DNA of 54,067 bases from Bauldia sp. (GTDB lineage Bacteria; Pseudomonadota; Alphaproteobacteria; Rhizobiales; Kaistiaceae): contig NZ_JAGRLA010000129.1 in assembly GCF_020442045.1 (NCBI RefSeq), positions 1 through 54,067 on the forward strand, in the 5' to 3' direction. Position 1 is the stretch's first letter. Every line of letters begins with the position of its first letter. The notes beneath the pieces are model-generated. The model ran no database searches and was not told the origin of the DNA. It worked only from the letters and a program-made list of their open reading frames with translations. Of the stretch, positions 1 through 8,933 are shown piece after piece. The position numbers and the translations under genes are program-made.

Positions 1-119
1 AGGCCCATCAGCATGTAATTGTAGACGCGCAGCATATGCGCGCGCAGACCTTCGTCGATCGCAGGTACGGAGGCGGCATGCGTCCCGTAACGCGCCTGCT
101 GGTTGTCGTAATTGGCCAT
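1..119 (-). CDS. Bax inhibitor-1/YccA family membrane protein (5' part only)
   Basis: Only the first 39 codons lie in the window; the gene runs off the left edge. The start is an ATG whose complement ends at 119, preceded on the minus strand by a good AGGAAGG ribosome binding site. The protein begins MANYDNQQARYG and continues into AIDEGLRAHMLRVYNYM, which I recognise as the conserved N-terminal region of alphaproteobacterial Bax inhibitor-1/YccA proteins just before the first membrane helix. Family members are inner-membrane proteins with about seven helices; E. coli relatives interact with the FtsH protease. The gene is divergent from the beta-lactamase-like gene. Identification rests on a short stretch. 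Confidence 0.75.
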   Translation of the reverse strand, partial: MANYDNQQARYGTHAASVPAIDEGLRAHMLRVYNYMLMG

Positions 120-346
120 CGAAACCCTTCCTTTTCTCAAGTCTTTCCGGTTTTGCCCGGAACTCGCAGACCTGACGGCAATATGGGGCTTTGGCCTATC
201 GCAAACAAGGGTCAAGGAAGCGTGAAACGTACCCTTGCGTAAACGATTTCCAGATATCCGGCCCCGATGATGCAATCGGTTCGCGAACCCCGGACGCGGT
301 CGTCCCCCCTGTCCGGTTCGTATTGCGTGAAGGGAGATCATCGACC

Positions 347-1357
347 ATGCAGCGAGCACCCATGCTTCGGCGAATCGTCACCGGTCTGGCGGTGCTCGGA
401 GGCATAGCGGCAATCGCCACCGAGGCCGGCGCGGACGCGTCCAGGTCGAACCCCGATTCCGCCTTCCAGCTTGCCCTCGAAGACCTTGTCACCCGGGCAC
501 GCCCCGGAATCCTCGGAATCTCGGTCATCGACCTGGATACCGGCAACCAGTGGGGCGTGAACGACAAAGATGCCTTCCCGATGATGAGTGTCTTCAAGGT
601 ACCCGTCGTGGCCGCGGTCCTCGACATGGTGGACCGGAATGAGCTCGCCCTTTCCGACACCGTCACGATCGGCCGGGGCGACCTGCGCAAAGGCGCCAGC
701 GAGATCGCGAAGTCGTTCGCCGGGACGGAGATGACCTTCACGGTGGACCAGTTGATGGCCGCCGCGGTCAGCCGGAGCGACAACACCGCGGTCGATGCCC
801 TCATCAAGCGGATCGGCGGACCGGCCGTGGTCGACGCCTTCCTAAAGGATAAGGGCATCGGTGGCATGCGTATCGACCTGGACGAAGGCGGCATCGAGCA
901 CGTCTTTTCAGGGCTGGGTGCCAACGCGAAACCGCCGCCGGGCGAAACCGGCGACGCGAGTGACGCGCGGCTCTGGCGCGGATACCAGGCTTTCCTCGCG
1001 GATCCGAGAAACCGGAGCACACCGCAGGCGGCGGCGGCTTTTCTGCAAAAGCTCTGGAATGGCGATCTCCTCTCGGACGCATCCACGCAACGGTTGCTGG
1101 ACCTGATGTACGCTCAGACCAAGCCGATGCGGCTGAGATCAGGCCTGCCGGAAGGCGCGCGCCTTGCCGACAAATGCGGTACGTCGGTTTCCATGCGAGG
1201 CGTGACAGCGGCCTTCAATGACATCGGCATCATGACACTGGCCGACGGCCGCTCCGTCATCATCGCGGCATTCCTAACCGCGGGCACGGGGTCGCGAGAG
1301 GAACGAACCACACTCTTCGCCGATCTCGCGCGCCAGGTGGCCTCGCGCCGGAGATAA
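347..1357 (+). CDS. Class A beta-lactamase-like serine hydrolase, secreted
   Basis: Protein of 336 aa from the ATG at 347, chosen because a signal peptide follows directly (arginines, then a hydrophobic stretch to about residue 27, cleavage near AGA-D) and an AGGGAG lies just upstream. The penicillin-binding fold motifs are present: SVFK at 81-84 (nucleophile Ser81), SDN at 144-146, and a probable omega-loop Glu at 180 in IDLDEGG. Two features are unusual. The KTG box reads K276-C-G278, and about 35 residues lie between the omega-loop Glu and the DPRNRSTP segment, longer than in TEM-type enzymes. It resembles the broader class A/A2 group. It may be a true beta-lactamase exported to the periplasm or a related serine hydrolase; resistance activity is not shown by sequence. 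Confidence 0.8.
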   Translation: MQRAPMLRRIVTGLAVLGGIAAIATEAGADASRSNPDSAFQLALEDLVTRARPGILGISVIDLDTGNQWGVNDKDAFPMMSVFKVPVVAAVLDMVDRNELALSDTVTIGRGDLRKGASEIAKSFAGTEMTFTVDQLMAAAVSRSDNTAVDALIKRIGGPAVVDAFLKDKGIGGMRIDLDEGGIEHVFSGLGANAKPPPGETGDASDARLWRGYQAFLADPRNRSTPQAAAAFLQKLWNGDLLSDASTQRLLDLMYAQTKPMRLRSGLPEGARLADKCGTSVSMRGVTAAFNDIGIMTLADGRSVIIAAFLTAGTGSREERTTLFADLARQVASRRR

Positions 1358-1386
1358 CGGCGCCGGCCCGCCGAATCCGGAGGCGG

Positions 1387-3987
1387 CTAGAGATTCCGGA
1401 GCACGGGAGCCGCCTTCTGGCCGAGCACCCGCCAGGTCCCGGCGAGGCCGAAGACCAGGGTCAACAGCAGGGCAAGCGCCGCCGCGCCGAGCGCCGGCCC
1501 GGGCAGGAAGGCAAAGGGCACGTCCATGATCGTCGCCAGCACGAACCAGGCGGCGAGCGACCCGGCGACGACGCCGAACAGTGCGGTCGCGGCCCCGAGC
1601 AGCAGGAATTCCAGGGCAAAGGCCGCGATCAGCTTGCCGCGCGTCGCCCCCAGCGTCTTGAGGACGACGGCATCGTGAATCCGCCGCCGGCTGCCGGCGG
1701 CGAAAGCCCCGCCCAGGACCAGCATCGAGGCGACGAGGGTGATCGCCGATGCGCCGCGGACCGCCCAGCCGATCTGGTCGACGAGATCGTTCGCCGTCTC
1801 GATCGCCTCCTTGACCCGGATGACCGTGATCGCGGGAAAGGCGTTGACCACCGCCTTGAGGAAAGAAAGCTCCTCCTCCGTGGTGCCGCCATCGGGATAG
1901 GCGAGCGTCGCGAGGCTGGTGAAAGGCGCACCGCGCAGCGTGTTCGGCGAGAAGATCATCACCGAATTCATCGATAGCGACTGCCAGTTGATGGTTCGGA
2001 GGCTGCTGATTTCGGCCGTGATCTCCCGGCCGAGGACGTTGACGGTGATGGTATCGCCGAGCTCGAGGTGCAGCTCGCCGGCGATCTCGTCGCCGAAGGA
2101 GACAAGCGGCGGACCCTCGTAATCGGGCGGCCACCATTCGCCGGCGGTCAGGTCGTTGTTCTCGGGCTTCGAATCCGCATAGGTGATGCCGCGGTCGCCC
2201 TTCAGCACCCAGCGCGCTTGCGGGTCGATCTCCGCCTCGTCTGCCGGGACGCCGTTGAGCTTGGTAATCCGCCCGCGCAGCATCGGCTGCATGTCGAGCT
2301 TCCCGCCGGGCGCCTTCTCCGCGACGAAAGCCTTGAGGCCGTCCGCCTCCGCCCCCTGGATGTCGAGGAAGAAGAAGCTCGGCGCGGTCTTCGGGATCGA
2401 GCCGAACAGCTCGCGCCGGAAGTTGCCGTCGATCAGCACCAGCGACACGAGAAGCGTCAGGCCGAGGCCAAGCGAGAGGACGACGGTCTGGGTGAGCGCC
2501 CCCGGCCGGTGGATGTTGCCGACCGCAAGCCGCACCACGGTCGAGCGGACACGGGGGACCCGGCGGGCGAGCGCCATCACCCCGAGGGCGACGACGCGGA
2601 GCAGCACGAAGGCGCCGGCCGCGCCGACCACGAAGGCGGCGGCGATGCGCGAATCGAAGGCGAGGCCGATGGCGAGCCCGGCCAAAACGGCGAGCGCGGC
2701 AGCGACCGCGGCGAGATAGGCCACCGGCGGCCGCTTCTGCACCGGCGCGACGGAATCCCGGAACAGCGCGGTCGCGCTGATCTGCCGGGTCCGCCCCAAT
2801 GGATAAAGGGCAAAGGCGAGGGCCGTCAGCAGGCCATAGACGGCGGCTATTGCCAGTTCGAGCGGATAGAAGCCGGCGATGTCGACCGGCACGAATGCAG
2901 CGAGAAGCGGCCCGGCGACAAAGGGGATAACCGCGCCGAGAACGAGGCCGGCGACGATGCCGAGGCCGGCGATGATCATGATCTCGATGAGGTAGACGGC
3001 GACGGGAAGGCCGGCCGGCGCCCCGAGGCACTTGAGCGTGGCAATGACCGCTCTCTTGCCTTCGAGGTAGCTCGACACGGCGTTGGCGACACCGACGCCG
3101 CCGACCACCAGCGCGGTCAGGCCGATCAGCGTCAGGAATTCGGCAAAGCGTCGGATGTTGGTGTCGAGCGACGGCGCGGCATCCTCCCGGGTCCGCACCC
3201 GCCAGGCCTTGTCGGGGAAGTCGTCGGTGACTTTCTTGGCCAGCGCTTCGACCGCTGAGTCTCCCGGGTGGCCGGGAAGCAGGATGCGGTAGTGCCAGGT
3301 GGAAAGCGAGCCTGGCTGGACGAGGCCCGTTGCGCCGATAACGCCGCTGCTCACCATCAGCCGGGGACCGATCGAGAAGCCGTCGCCGAGTCGATCGGGT
3401 TCGCTCGCGATGACACCACGCAGGACGATCTCGGCTTCCCCGAGCTTCATCACGTCTCCGACCTCGACCCCGGCGCGGGTGAGAAGCTCGGCTTCCGCGA
3501 GCGCACCGAACCTGCCGTCCTTTTCGGCAAGGAGCGCCGGAGGGTCGCCGCCGCCTTCGACCGTGATCTCCCCGACCAAGGGATAGCTGTCGTCGACGGC
3601 CTTCAGCTCGACGAGTGCCTGGCCCTCACCGTCGACCCGTCGGGCGATCGCCCGCAGCGTCGCGACTTCCGAGACTTTCCCGAGCCCGTCGAAATAGGCG
3701 CGCTCTTCGGGAGTAGCCCGATTCTGGAGGAGGCGGACAGCGATGTCGCCGCCGAGGATGGCGCGCCCTTCCCGCGCCAGCCCCTCGGTCATGCCGCGGG
3801 CAACCGACCCGACGCCGGCGATGGTCGCAACGCCCAGGATGATGCAGGCAAGGAAAATACCGAAACCACGCAGGCCGCCGCGCAACTCACGCACCGCGAA
3901 GCGCGAGGCCAGCCGAAGCCCGGGCGACCGGCCGGCCTTGCCTTTGACCGTGGGCGCGGCCAGGACGCCGCTGGTCGCCGACGCCAT
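1387..3987 (-). CDS. ybbP: FtsX-like ABC transporter permease, YbbP type
   Basis: Large inner-membrane permease of 866 aa. The N-terminal cytoplasmic part and first helix (about residues 28-60) are followed by a long periplasmic domain. Clusters of hydrophobic helices then occur near 280-400, 420-500 and 735-860, the usual double-FtsX arrangement of this family. It follows the ATPase gene by 5 bp, so the two form an operon that diverges from tesA. The same tesA/ybbA/ybbP neighbourhood occurs in E. coli, which supports the assignment. The substrate is unknown; family relatives act in lipid or lipoprotein handling, or in mechanotransmission to periplasmic partners. Start at an ATG. The gene is intact and ends 29 bp from the convergent hydrolase gene. 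Confidence 0.88.
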   Translation of the reverse strand: MASATSGVLAAPTVKGKAGRSPGLRLASRFAVRELRGGLRGFGIFLACIILGVATIAGVGSVARGMTEGLAREGRAILGGDIAVRLLQNRATPEERAYFDGLGKVSEVATLRAIARRVDGEGQALVELKAVDDSYPLVGEITVEGGGDPPALLAEKDGRFGALAEAELLTRAGVEVGDVMKLGEAEIVLRGVIASEPDRLGDGFSIGPRLMVSSGVIGATGLVQPGSLSTWHYRILLPGHPGDSAVEALAKKVTDDFPDKAWRVRTREDAAPSLDTNIRRFAEFLTLIGLTALVVGGVGVANAVSSYLEGKRAVIATLKCLGAPAGLPVAVYLIEIMIIAGLGIVAGLVLGAVIPFVAGPLLAAFVPVDIAGFYPLELAIAAVYGLLTALAFALYPLGRTRQISATALFRDSVAPVQKRPPVAYLAAVAAALAVLAGLAIGLAFDSRIAAAFVVGAAGAFVLLRVVALGVMALARRVPRVRSTVVRLAVGNIHRPGALTQTVVLSLGLGLTLLVSLVLIDGNFRRELFGSIPKTAPSFFFLDIQGAEADGLKAFVAEKAPGGKLDMQPMLRGRITKLNGVPADEAEIDPQARWVLKGDRGITYADSKPENNDLTAGEWWPPDYEGPPLVSFGDEIAGELHLELGDTITVNVLGREITAEISSLRTINWQSLSMNSVMIFSPNTLRGAPFTSLATLAYPDGGTTEEELSFLKAVVNAFPAITVIRVKEAIETANDLVDQIGWAVRGASAITLVASMLVLGGAFAAGSRRRIHDAVVLKTLGATRGKLIAAFALEFLLLGAATALFGVVAGSLAAWFVLATIMDVPFAFLPGPALGAAALALLLTLVFGLAGTWRVLGQKAAPVLRNL

Positions 3988-3992
3988 GCCGG

Positions 3993-4709
3993 TCAGACAC
4001 CCATAGCGGGTTCGGGCGACGGTTGAGTCGACCCGCCATCGGCGACGATGCGCCCCGACTCGAGACGGACGACCCGATTGGCCCGTTCGGCCAGCGTCCG
4101 GTCATGGGTGACGAGGACCAGCGTCGTGCTTCGCTTGCCGCTCGCCTCGAACAACAGGTCGGCGATCATCGCACCATTGGCGCTGTCGAGGTTGCCCGTC
4201 GGCTCGTCGGCGAGGAGCAGCGCCGGACGCGGCGCGAGCGCCCGCGCGATCGCGACCCTCTGCTGTTCGCCGCCGGACAGCTCCGCCGGATAGTGGCCGA
4301 CGCGGTCGCCGAGGCCGACGTCGCGGAGCTCTTCTTCCGCCCGCTTGAAGGCGTCGGCCTCACCGGCAAGCTCCAGAGGCACCGCGACATTCTCGAGCGC
4401 CGTCATGTTGGGGATGAGATGGAAGGACTGGAAGACGACGCCGATGGCGCGGCCGCGGATACGGGCGAGATCGTCCTCGCCGAGACGGGTGATCTCCGTT
4501 CCCTGGATCGCGATGCGGCCGGCGGAGGGCCGTTCGAGGCCCGCCAGCGCCATCAGCAGGGTCGACTTGCCCGAGCCCGAAGGCCCGACGAGGCTGAGCG
4601 ATTCTCCGGCCTGGACCGCAAGATCCAGCCCCCTGAGGACATGGACTTCGCTGGCGCCGGTTCCGAGCCTGATATGGAGGTCCTCACAAAGGATCACTGT
4701 TCCGGTCAC
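3993..4709 (-). CDS. ybbA: ABC transporter ATPase, LolD/YbbA type
   Basis: Protein of 238 aa with a complete nucleotide-binding domain: Walker [10 protein letters not shown] near residue 42, Q-loop VFQSFHL, signature LSGGEQQR, Walker B LLLADEPTGNLD and a switch histidine in VTHD. The PTGNLD wording and the size are typical of the LolD/MacB/YbbA group that pairs with FtsX-like permeases. The start codon is GTG at 4709. The downstream permease begins 5 bp after the stop. It should power the YbbP-like permease at the inner membrane. It diverges from tesA across about 60 bp that must hold both promoters. Confidence 0.9.
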   Translation of the reverse strand: MTGTVILCEDLHIRLGTGASEVHVLRGLDLAVQAGESLSLVGPSGSGKSTLLMALAGLERPSAGRIAIQGTEITRLGEDDLARIRGRAIGVVFQSFHLIPNMTALENVAVPLELAGEADAFKRAEEELRDVGLGDRVGHYPAELSGGEQQRVAIARALAPRPALLLADEPTGNLDSANGAMIADLLFEASGKRSTTLVLVTHDRTLAERANRVVRLESGRIVADGGSTQPSPEPAMGV

Positions 4710-4769
4710 GCAACCTGCCCCATATAAACGGCTTCCCGAGCGACAAGTGTCTCATATGGTGGAGTTCCC

Positions 4770-5492
4770 GTGTCGATCCAGCCTTTCGCCCTCGCCCTGG
4801 CGCTTTCGGTCGCACTCGCAGCGCCGGCCATGGCTGATCCGATCCGCATCGTCGCGCTCGGCGACAGCCTGACCGCGGGCTACGGCCTCGCCGCCGACGA
4901 GGCCTTTCCGGCCCGCCTCGAGGCGGCGCTGAAGGCGCGCGGCTACGACCTGGTTATCGTCAATGCCGGCGTTTCCGGCGACACCGCGAGCGACGGGCTG
5001 GCCCGCCTCGACTGGTCGGTCGGCCCCGACGCCGACGCGGTGATCGTCGAGCTCGGCGCGAATGACGCGCTGCGCGGCGTCGATCCTGCGATCACCCGGA
5101 AGGCGATGGGTGACATCATGGCACGGCTCGACGAACGCGGCATCCCCGTGCTGCTGGCGGGCATGCGGGCACCGCCCAATCTCGGCCACGACTATGTGCA
5201 GGCCTTCGAGCCGATCTACAGCGATCTCGCCGAGAGCCATGGCGCCCTGCTCTATCCGTTCTTCCTTGACGGTGTCGCAGCGCGGCCCGGGCTCAACCAG
5301 GCGGACGGCATCCATCCGACCGCGGACGGCGTCGACATCATCGTCGAGCGAATCCTGCCGTCGGTCGAGGAGCTGATCGAGCGCGTCGGCGAAGAAACCA
5401 AATCCGGGGCTTTACATCCTGGCGGACAACAACCGATGCTACCTGTGATTCGCGATGGAGGTGCCTCATGCCGCGCTTGTTCACCGGCATAG
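4770..5492 (+). CDS. tesA: Periplasmic SGNH arylesterase/lysophospholipase TesA
   Basis: GDSL/SGNH hydrolase of 240 aa with a GTG start at 4770 and a GGTGGAG ribosome binding site five bases upstream. A signal peptide runs to about residue 22 (APAMA). The catalytic blocks are all present: GDSL with Ser33, Gly70 in the NAGVSGDT block, GAND with Asn98, and D179-G-I-H182. Such enzymes hydrolyse acyl esters and thioesters in the periplasm. The gene is divergent from ybbA-ybbP, as in E. coli. Its 3' end overlaps thpR by 25 bp; the last 30 or so residues extend past the usual family end and look low in conservation. Confidence 0.92.
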   Translation: MSIQPFALALALSVALAAPAMADPIRIVALGDSLTAGYGLAADEAFPARLEAALKARGYDLVIVNAGVSGDTASDGLARLDWSVGPDADAVIVELGANDALRGVDPAITRKAMGDIMARLDERGIPVLLAGMRAPPNLGHDYVQAFEPIYSDLAESHGALLYPFFLDGVAARPGLNQADGIHPTADGVDIIVERILPSVEELIERVGEETKSGALHPGGQQPMLPVIRDGGASCRACSPA

Positions 5493-6052
5493 AAATCCCC
5501 GCTGATATCAGCGAGCGACTCGCGCTCCTCCGCGGCGGAATTCCCGGCGCGCGCTGGATCGACAAGGAAAACTATCACATCACCCTCCGGTTCATCGGCG
5601 ACATCGACATGCGCACCGCCGACGAGGTCGCCGATGCGCTCGGCCGCATCGACCGGACCGCCTTTCCGGTCACCATCGACGGCATCGGCTCGTTCGGGAC
5701 CCGCAAGCCGCATTCGATCATTGCCCGGATCCAGCCGAGCCGTGCCCTGATCGAGTTGCAGGCCGAGCAGGAACGGCTCATGCAGCGCCTGGGATTGCCG
5801 GCCGAACAGCGGAAGTTCACGCCGCACATCACGCTTGCCCGCGTACGCGGCGTCAATGCGCAGGAGATCGCCAACTACCTGTTCCAACGCGGCGGCCTGG
5901 TGTCACGCCCGTTCGAGATTTCCGAATTCGTGCTCTTCTCGTCACGGAATTCGGTCGGCGGCGGCCCCTATGTCGTCGAGGAAGCTTATCCGCTCATGCA
6001 GCGGGCCCCGGCCAATGACGGTAGTTTCGATGGCCGCGCCGCTAGCGCCTGA
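5468..6052 (+). CDS. thpR: RNA 2',3'-cyclic phosphodiesterase (2'-5' RNA ligase family)
   Basis: Protein of 194 aa with the two HxT motifs that define the 2H phosphoesterase superfamily: HIT at 37-39 and HIT at 120-122. The N-terminal [11 protein letters not shown] is typical of ThpR. The enzyme hydrolyses 2',3'-cyclic phosphate ends of RNA; the in vivo role is uncertain. The ATG at 5468 has a GGAGG eight bases upstream, inside the tesA 3' end, so translation is probably coupled. The C-terminal 15 residues overlap the pterin dehydratase start. Confidence 0.9.
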   Translation: MPRLFTGIEIPADISERLALLRGGIPGARWIDKENYHITLRFIGDIDMRTADEVADALGRIDRTAFPVTIDGIGSFGTRKPHSIIARIQPSRALIELQAEQERLMQRLGLPAEQRKFTPHITLARVRGVNAQEIANYLFQRGGLVSRPFEISEFVLFSSRNSVGGGPYVVEEAYPLMQRAPANDGSFDGRAASA

Positions 6053-6323
6053 GGAACGCGACCGGGCGGTCTCGGAACTCGATGGATGGGTCCAGACCGA
6101 CGGCGGCAAGGCCATCCGCCGTATGCTGGAATTCGACGGGTTCGTTGCCGCCTTCGGCTTCATGACAAAAGTCGCGCTGGTCGCCGAGAAGATGGACCAT
6201 CACCCCGATTGGCGGAACAGCTGGAACCGGGTCGAGATCACCCTGACCAGCCACGACGCCGGCGGCGTCACCCAACGCGACATTGCGCTCGCCAGGGCGA
6301 TCGACGGGCTGCTGCAAGGCTAG
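6030..6323 (+). CDS. phhB: 4a-hydroxytetrahydrobiopterin dehydratase (pterin-4a-carbinolamine dehydratase)
   Basis: Protein of 97 aa from the ATG at 6030. An in-frame ATG at 6015 would add five residues and cannot be excluded. The family active-site signature is clear: MDHHPDW with His57, His58 and Pro59, then Trp65, His75 and Asp84 at the expected spacing. The enzyme dehydrates 4a-hydroxytetrahydropterin, recycling the cofactor of aromatic amino acid hydroxylases. No phenylalanine hydroxylase is visible in the window. The gene overlaps the end of thpR by about 23 bp and has no strong ribosome binding site of its own, suggesting translational coupling. Confidence 0.9.
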   Translation: MAAPLAPEERDRAVSELDGWVQTDGGKAIRRMLEFDGFVAAFGFMTKVALVAEKMDHHPDWRNSWNRVEITLTSHDAGGVTQRDIALARAIDGLLQG

Positions 6324-6379
6324 GCACGTTGCGCCATCCGCCCCGCGGCCCCATGTTTCATCGAAACCGGAGCGGAGGC

Positions 6380-6757
6380 ATGGCCGTGAACGAAGTACTC
6401 TACGGCGAAATCCTGGGTCCCGAGGACGGCGCGCGCCGCGAGAAGCGGGTGCGGAGCCGATTCTGGGCGACCGTGCGGAAAGCGGCGCGGGCCATTCCCT
6501 TCGTCGACGACGTCGTCGCCGCCTATTTCTGCGCCCTCGACCCGGCGACCCCGCCCCGGGTGAAGGGGATTATCCTCGGCGCCCTCGCCTATTTTGTGCT
6601 GCCGCTCGACGCCGTGCCCGACATCCTGGCCGGCGTCGGCTTCACCGACGACATAACGGTGCTTCTCGCCGCGATCTCGGTGGTCGGGGCGCATATCAAG
6701 CCTGCCCATCGCGAAGCGGCCCGGCAGGCGCTCGCCGGGGACGAGGCGACCGGCTGA
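6380..6757 (+). CDS. YkvA family (DUF1232) membrane-associated protein
   Basis: Protein of 125 aa. The ATG at 6380 is preferred over one at 6353 because GGAGCGGAGG lies just upstream. The DUF1232 core is visible at about residues 52-92: VKGIILGALAYFVLPLDAVPD followed by GVGFTDD, the hallmark PxDxxPD...G..DD pattern. One or two hydrophobic helices surround it, so the protein is probably membrane-associated. The function of YkvA proteins is unknown. It follows phhB by 56 bp on the same strand and may be in the same transcript. Confidence 0.85.
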   Translation: MAVNEVLYGEILGPEDGARREKRVRSRFWATVRKAARAIPFVDDVVAAYFCALDPATPPRVKGIILGALAYFVLPLDAVPDILAGVGFTDDITVLLAAISVVGAHIKPAHREAARQALAGDEATG

Positions 6758-7080
6758 GGGTGCCGAACCGGCGCTGGAAGTCCCTCAAGGCCAAAAAAGC
6801 CGCGCGATCACGGATTTTTGCCCCACAACCCGTCCCCGAGAGGGTATGTTCGCGTGAACATTGTCTCGGCGAATCAATCGTCGCCCTGTGGCGGCGAGAT
6901 CACATTGTTGTCGATTTTCTCGGCACAGATGGCGGCAAACGTTGATCTCTTCGACCGGGCGGCGGCGATGCATTCACGGAATGGTAACCATGATTGCCGC
7001 AGGTCTGTCAGTGAGATCGCCGTTGGCCCGACGGGGAATCCAACCAGCAGACCGACAGGAAGAGACTAGTGGGTAGGACG
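6758..7080. other. Intergenic region upstream of the IalB-like gene
   Basis: This 323 bp stretch holds no gene I can support; short reading frames in it have no family character and no good start. It contains an 11-bp perfect palindrome ATGGTAACCAT at 6981-6991, roughly 90 bp before the next start, which could be a regulator site. The promoter of the IalB-like gene must lie here, but I see no convincing -35/-10 pair. Confidence 0.4.
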
Positions 7081-7596
7081 ATGAATTCACGGATCCTTTT
7101 CACGGCCGCTACGGCGATATTCGCAGTGACCGCGATGGCGCCCGCCCATTCGGCAACGAGCATCGGCACCTTCAAGCAATGGGGCGCCTATACGTCGACC
7201 GAGGGCGGCGCGAAGATGTGCTTCGTCGCCTCGCAGCCGACCGAGAAGAAATACTCGAAGGATATCAGCGGTCGCGACCCGGCCTTCTTCATGATCACGA
7301 CGATCCCCAACAAGAACATCCGCAACGAGGCCAGCACGATCATCGGCTATCCATTCGCCGATAACAGCAAGGTCACCGTCAAGATCGACGGCAACGGCAA
7401 CTTCACCATGTTCACCGACAAGGACAGCGCCTGGATCGAGAATCCGGCGCAGGAGCCGGAGCTGATCAACGCGATGCGCAAGGGGAGCAGGATGGAGGTC
7501 CAGGGGACCTCGCGCCGCGGCACGATCACCACGGACACCTATTCGCTTTCCGGCATCACGGCGGCGCTCGAGGCGATCGCCAAGGAATGCCCCTAG
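7081..7596 (+). CDS. Invasion-associated locus B (IalB) family secreted protein
   Basis: Protein of 171 aa from the ATG at 7081, with TAGGA five bases upstream; a GTG four codons earlier (7069) is a possible alternative. A signal peptide runs to about residue 24 (PAHS-A). The mature part follows the IalB pattern: a W-GAYTS opening, a single Cys in KMCFVAS, a central FFMITT strand block, the IGYPF motif and a C-terminal EC. IalB proteins are exported to the cell envelope; in Bartonella a homologue affects erythrocyte invasion, but the family is widespread in Rhizobiales. It precedes rlmN, a pairing I recall from other Rhizobiales. Confidence 0.85.
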   Translation: MNSRILFTAATAIFAVTAMAPAHSATSIGTFKQWGAYTSTEGGAKMCFVASQPTEKKYSKDISGRDPAFFMITTIPNKNIRNEASTIIGYPFADNSKVTVKIDGNGNFTMFTDKDSAWIENPAQEPELINAMRKGSRMEVQGTSRRGTITTDTYSLSGITAALEAIAKECP

Positions 7597-7697
7597 GCCG
7601 CATCTGCTGATATAACCGCGGAGGATGCGGGTCCGGGCGCGGGCGACCTGTCCGCTCCTGGATGTATGTCATTTGCCCCGATCGATCGCGGATAGCC

Positions 7698-8894
7698 ATG
7701 CTCGACCTCACCGAAAAGACGGGCTCCGGGAAAGCCGCGCCGGCGGCGCGGCCGTCGCTCGTCGGCCTGTCGCGCGAAAAGCTCGCCGAAGCTCTGGTCG
7801 CGATCGGCGTCCCGGCCAGCCAGACGCGGATGCGCGTCGCCCAGCTCTGGCACTGGCTCTATATCCGCGGCGCCACCGACTTCGGTGATATGACCAGCGT
7901 CTCCAAGACGCTGCGTGCCGACCTCGACCGGCACTATACGCTGGCCCGCCCCGAGATCGTCAGCGAGCAGATATCGGAGGACGGCACCCGCAAGTGGCTG
8001 TTCCGCTTCCCCTCGCGCGGCGCCGGGCGGCCGGTCGAGATCGAGACCGTCTACATCCCCGAGGAAGACCGCGGCACGCTCTGCCTGTCGAGCCAGGTGG
8101 GCTGCACGCTCTCCTGCACCTTCTGCCATACCGGCACCCAGAAGCTGGTCCGCAACCTCACCTCCGAGGAGATCGTCGGCCAGATCCTGATGGCCCGGGA
8201 CCGGCTCGACGACTATCCCGGCCGCTTCGCGCAAGGCACCGCCGGCACGCCGGAGACGGGACGCCTCGTCTCCAACATCGTGATGATGGGGATGGGCGAG
8301 CCTCTCTATAATTTCGACAACGTCAAGGAAGCGCTGGCGATCGCCGCCGACGGCGACGGCATCGGCCTGTCGAAGCGGCGGATCACCCTGTCGACCTCGG
8401 GCGTCGTGCCGATGATCCCGCGGACCGGCGCCGAGATGGGCGTGATGCTGGCGATATCGCTTCACGCGGTGCGCGACGATCTTCGCGACGAGTTGGTGCC
8501 GCTCAACCGCAAATACCCGATCGCCGAGCTGCTCGACGCATGCCGCGCCTATCCCGGCCTCTCCAATTCGCGCCGCATCACCTTCGAATACGTGATGCTG
8601 AAGGACGTCAACGACTCGCTCGCCGACGCCCGCGAGCTGGTGCGGCTGCTCAGGGGCATCCCGGCCAAGATCAACCTGATCCCGTTCAATCCCTGGCCGG
8701 GCTCCGCCTATGCCTGCTCGGACTGGGACCAGATCGAGCGCTTCGCCGAGGTGGTCAACCGGGCGGGCTATGCCTCGCCGATCCGCACCCCGCGCGGCCG
8801 CGACATCCTCGCCGCCTGCGGCCAGCTGAAGAGCGAGAGCGAGCGGCTGAAGATCCGCGAGCGGATGGCGCTCGAGGCGATGATCGCGGGATAG
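7698..8894 (+). CDS. rlmN: Dual-specificity 23S rRNA/tRNA A2503/A37 C2-methyltransferase RlmN
   Basis: Radical SAM methyltransferase of 398 aa from the ATG at 7698. That start is chosen because alphaproteobacterial RlmN proteins begin with a similar LDLT stretch; an in-frame ATG at 7662 adds 12 residues. The [4Fe-4S] cluster motif is C136-x3-C140-x2-C143, and the catalytic cysteine near the C-terminus is Cys374 in DILAACGQL. The block [11 protein letters not shown] binds SAM. It methylates A2503 in 23S rRNA and A37 in some tRNAs through a cysteine-linked intermediate. The gene is complete and highly conserved. Confidence 0.97.
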   Translation: MLDLTEKTGSGKAAPAARPSLVGLSREKLAEALVAIGVPASQTRMRVAQLWHWLYIRGATDFGDMTSVSKTLRADLDRHYTLARPEIVSEQISEDGTRKWLFRFPSRGAGRPVEIETVYIPEEDRGTLCLSSQVGCTLSCTFCHTGTQKLVRNLTSEEIVGQILMARDRLDDYPGRFAQGTAGTPETGRLVSNIVMMGMGEPLYNFDNVKEALAIAADGDGIGLSKRRITLSTSGVVPMIPRTGAEMGVMLAISLHAVRDDLRDELVPLNRKYPIAELLDACRAYPGLSNSRRITFEYVMLKDVNDSLADARELVRLLRGIPAKINLIPFNPWPGSAYACSDWDQIERFAEVVNRAGYASPIRTPRGRDILAACGQLKSESERLKIRERMALEAMIAG

Positions 8895-8933
8895 GCAGCG
8901 CCGCGAGGCAGGAGGAACCGGCCGGCCCTTCGC

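Noticed and set aside
1274..3031. Long minus-strand frame of 585 codons inside the FtsX permease gene
   Set aside because: It is an out-of-frame shadow of the permease, extremely rich in Arg, with no domain.
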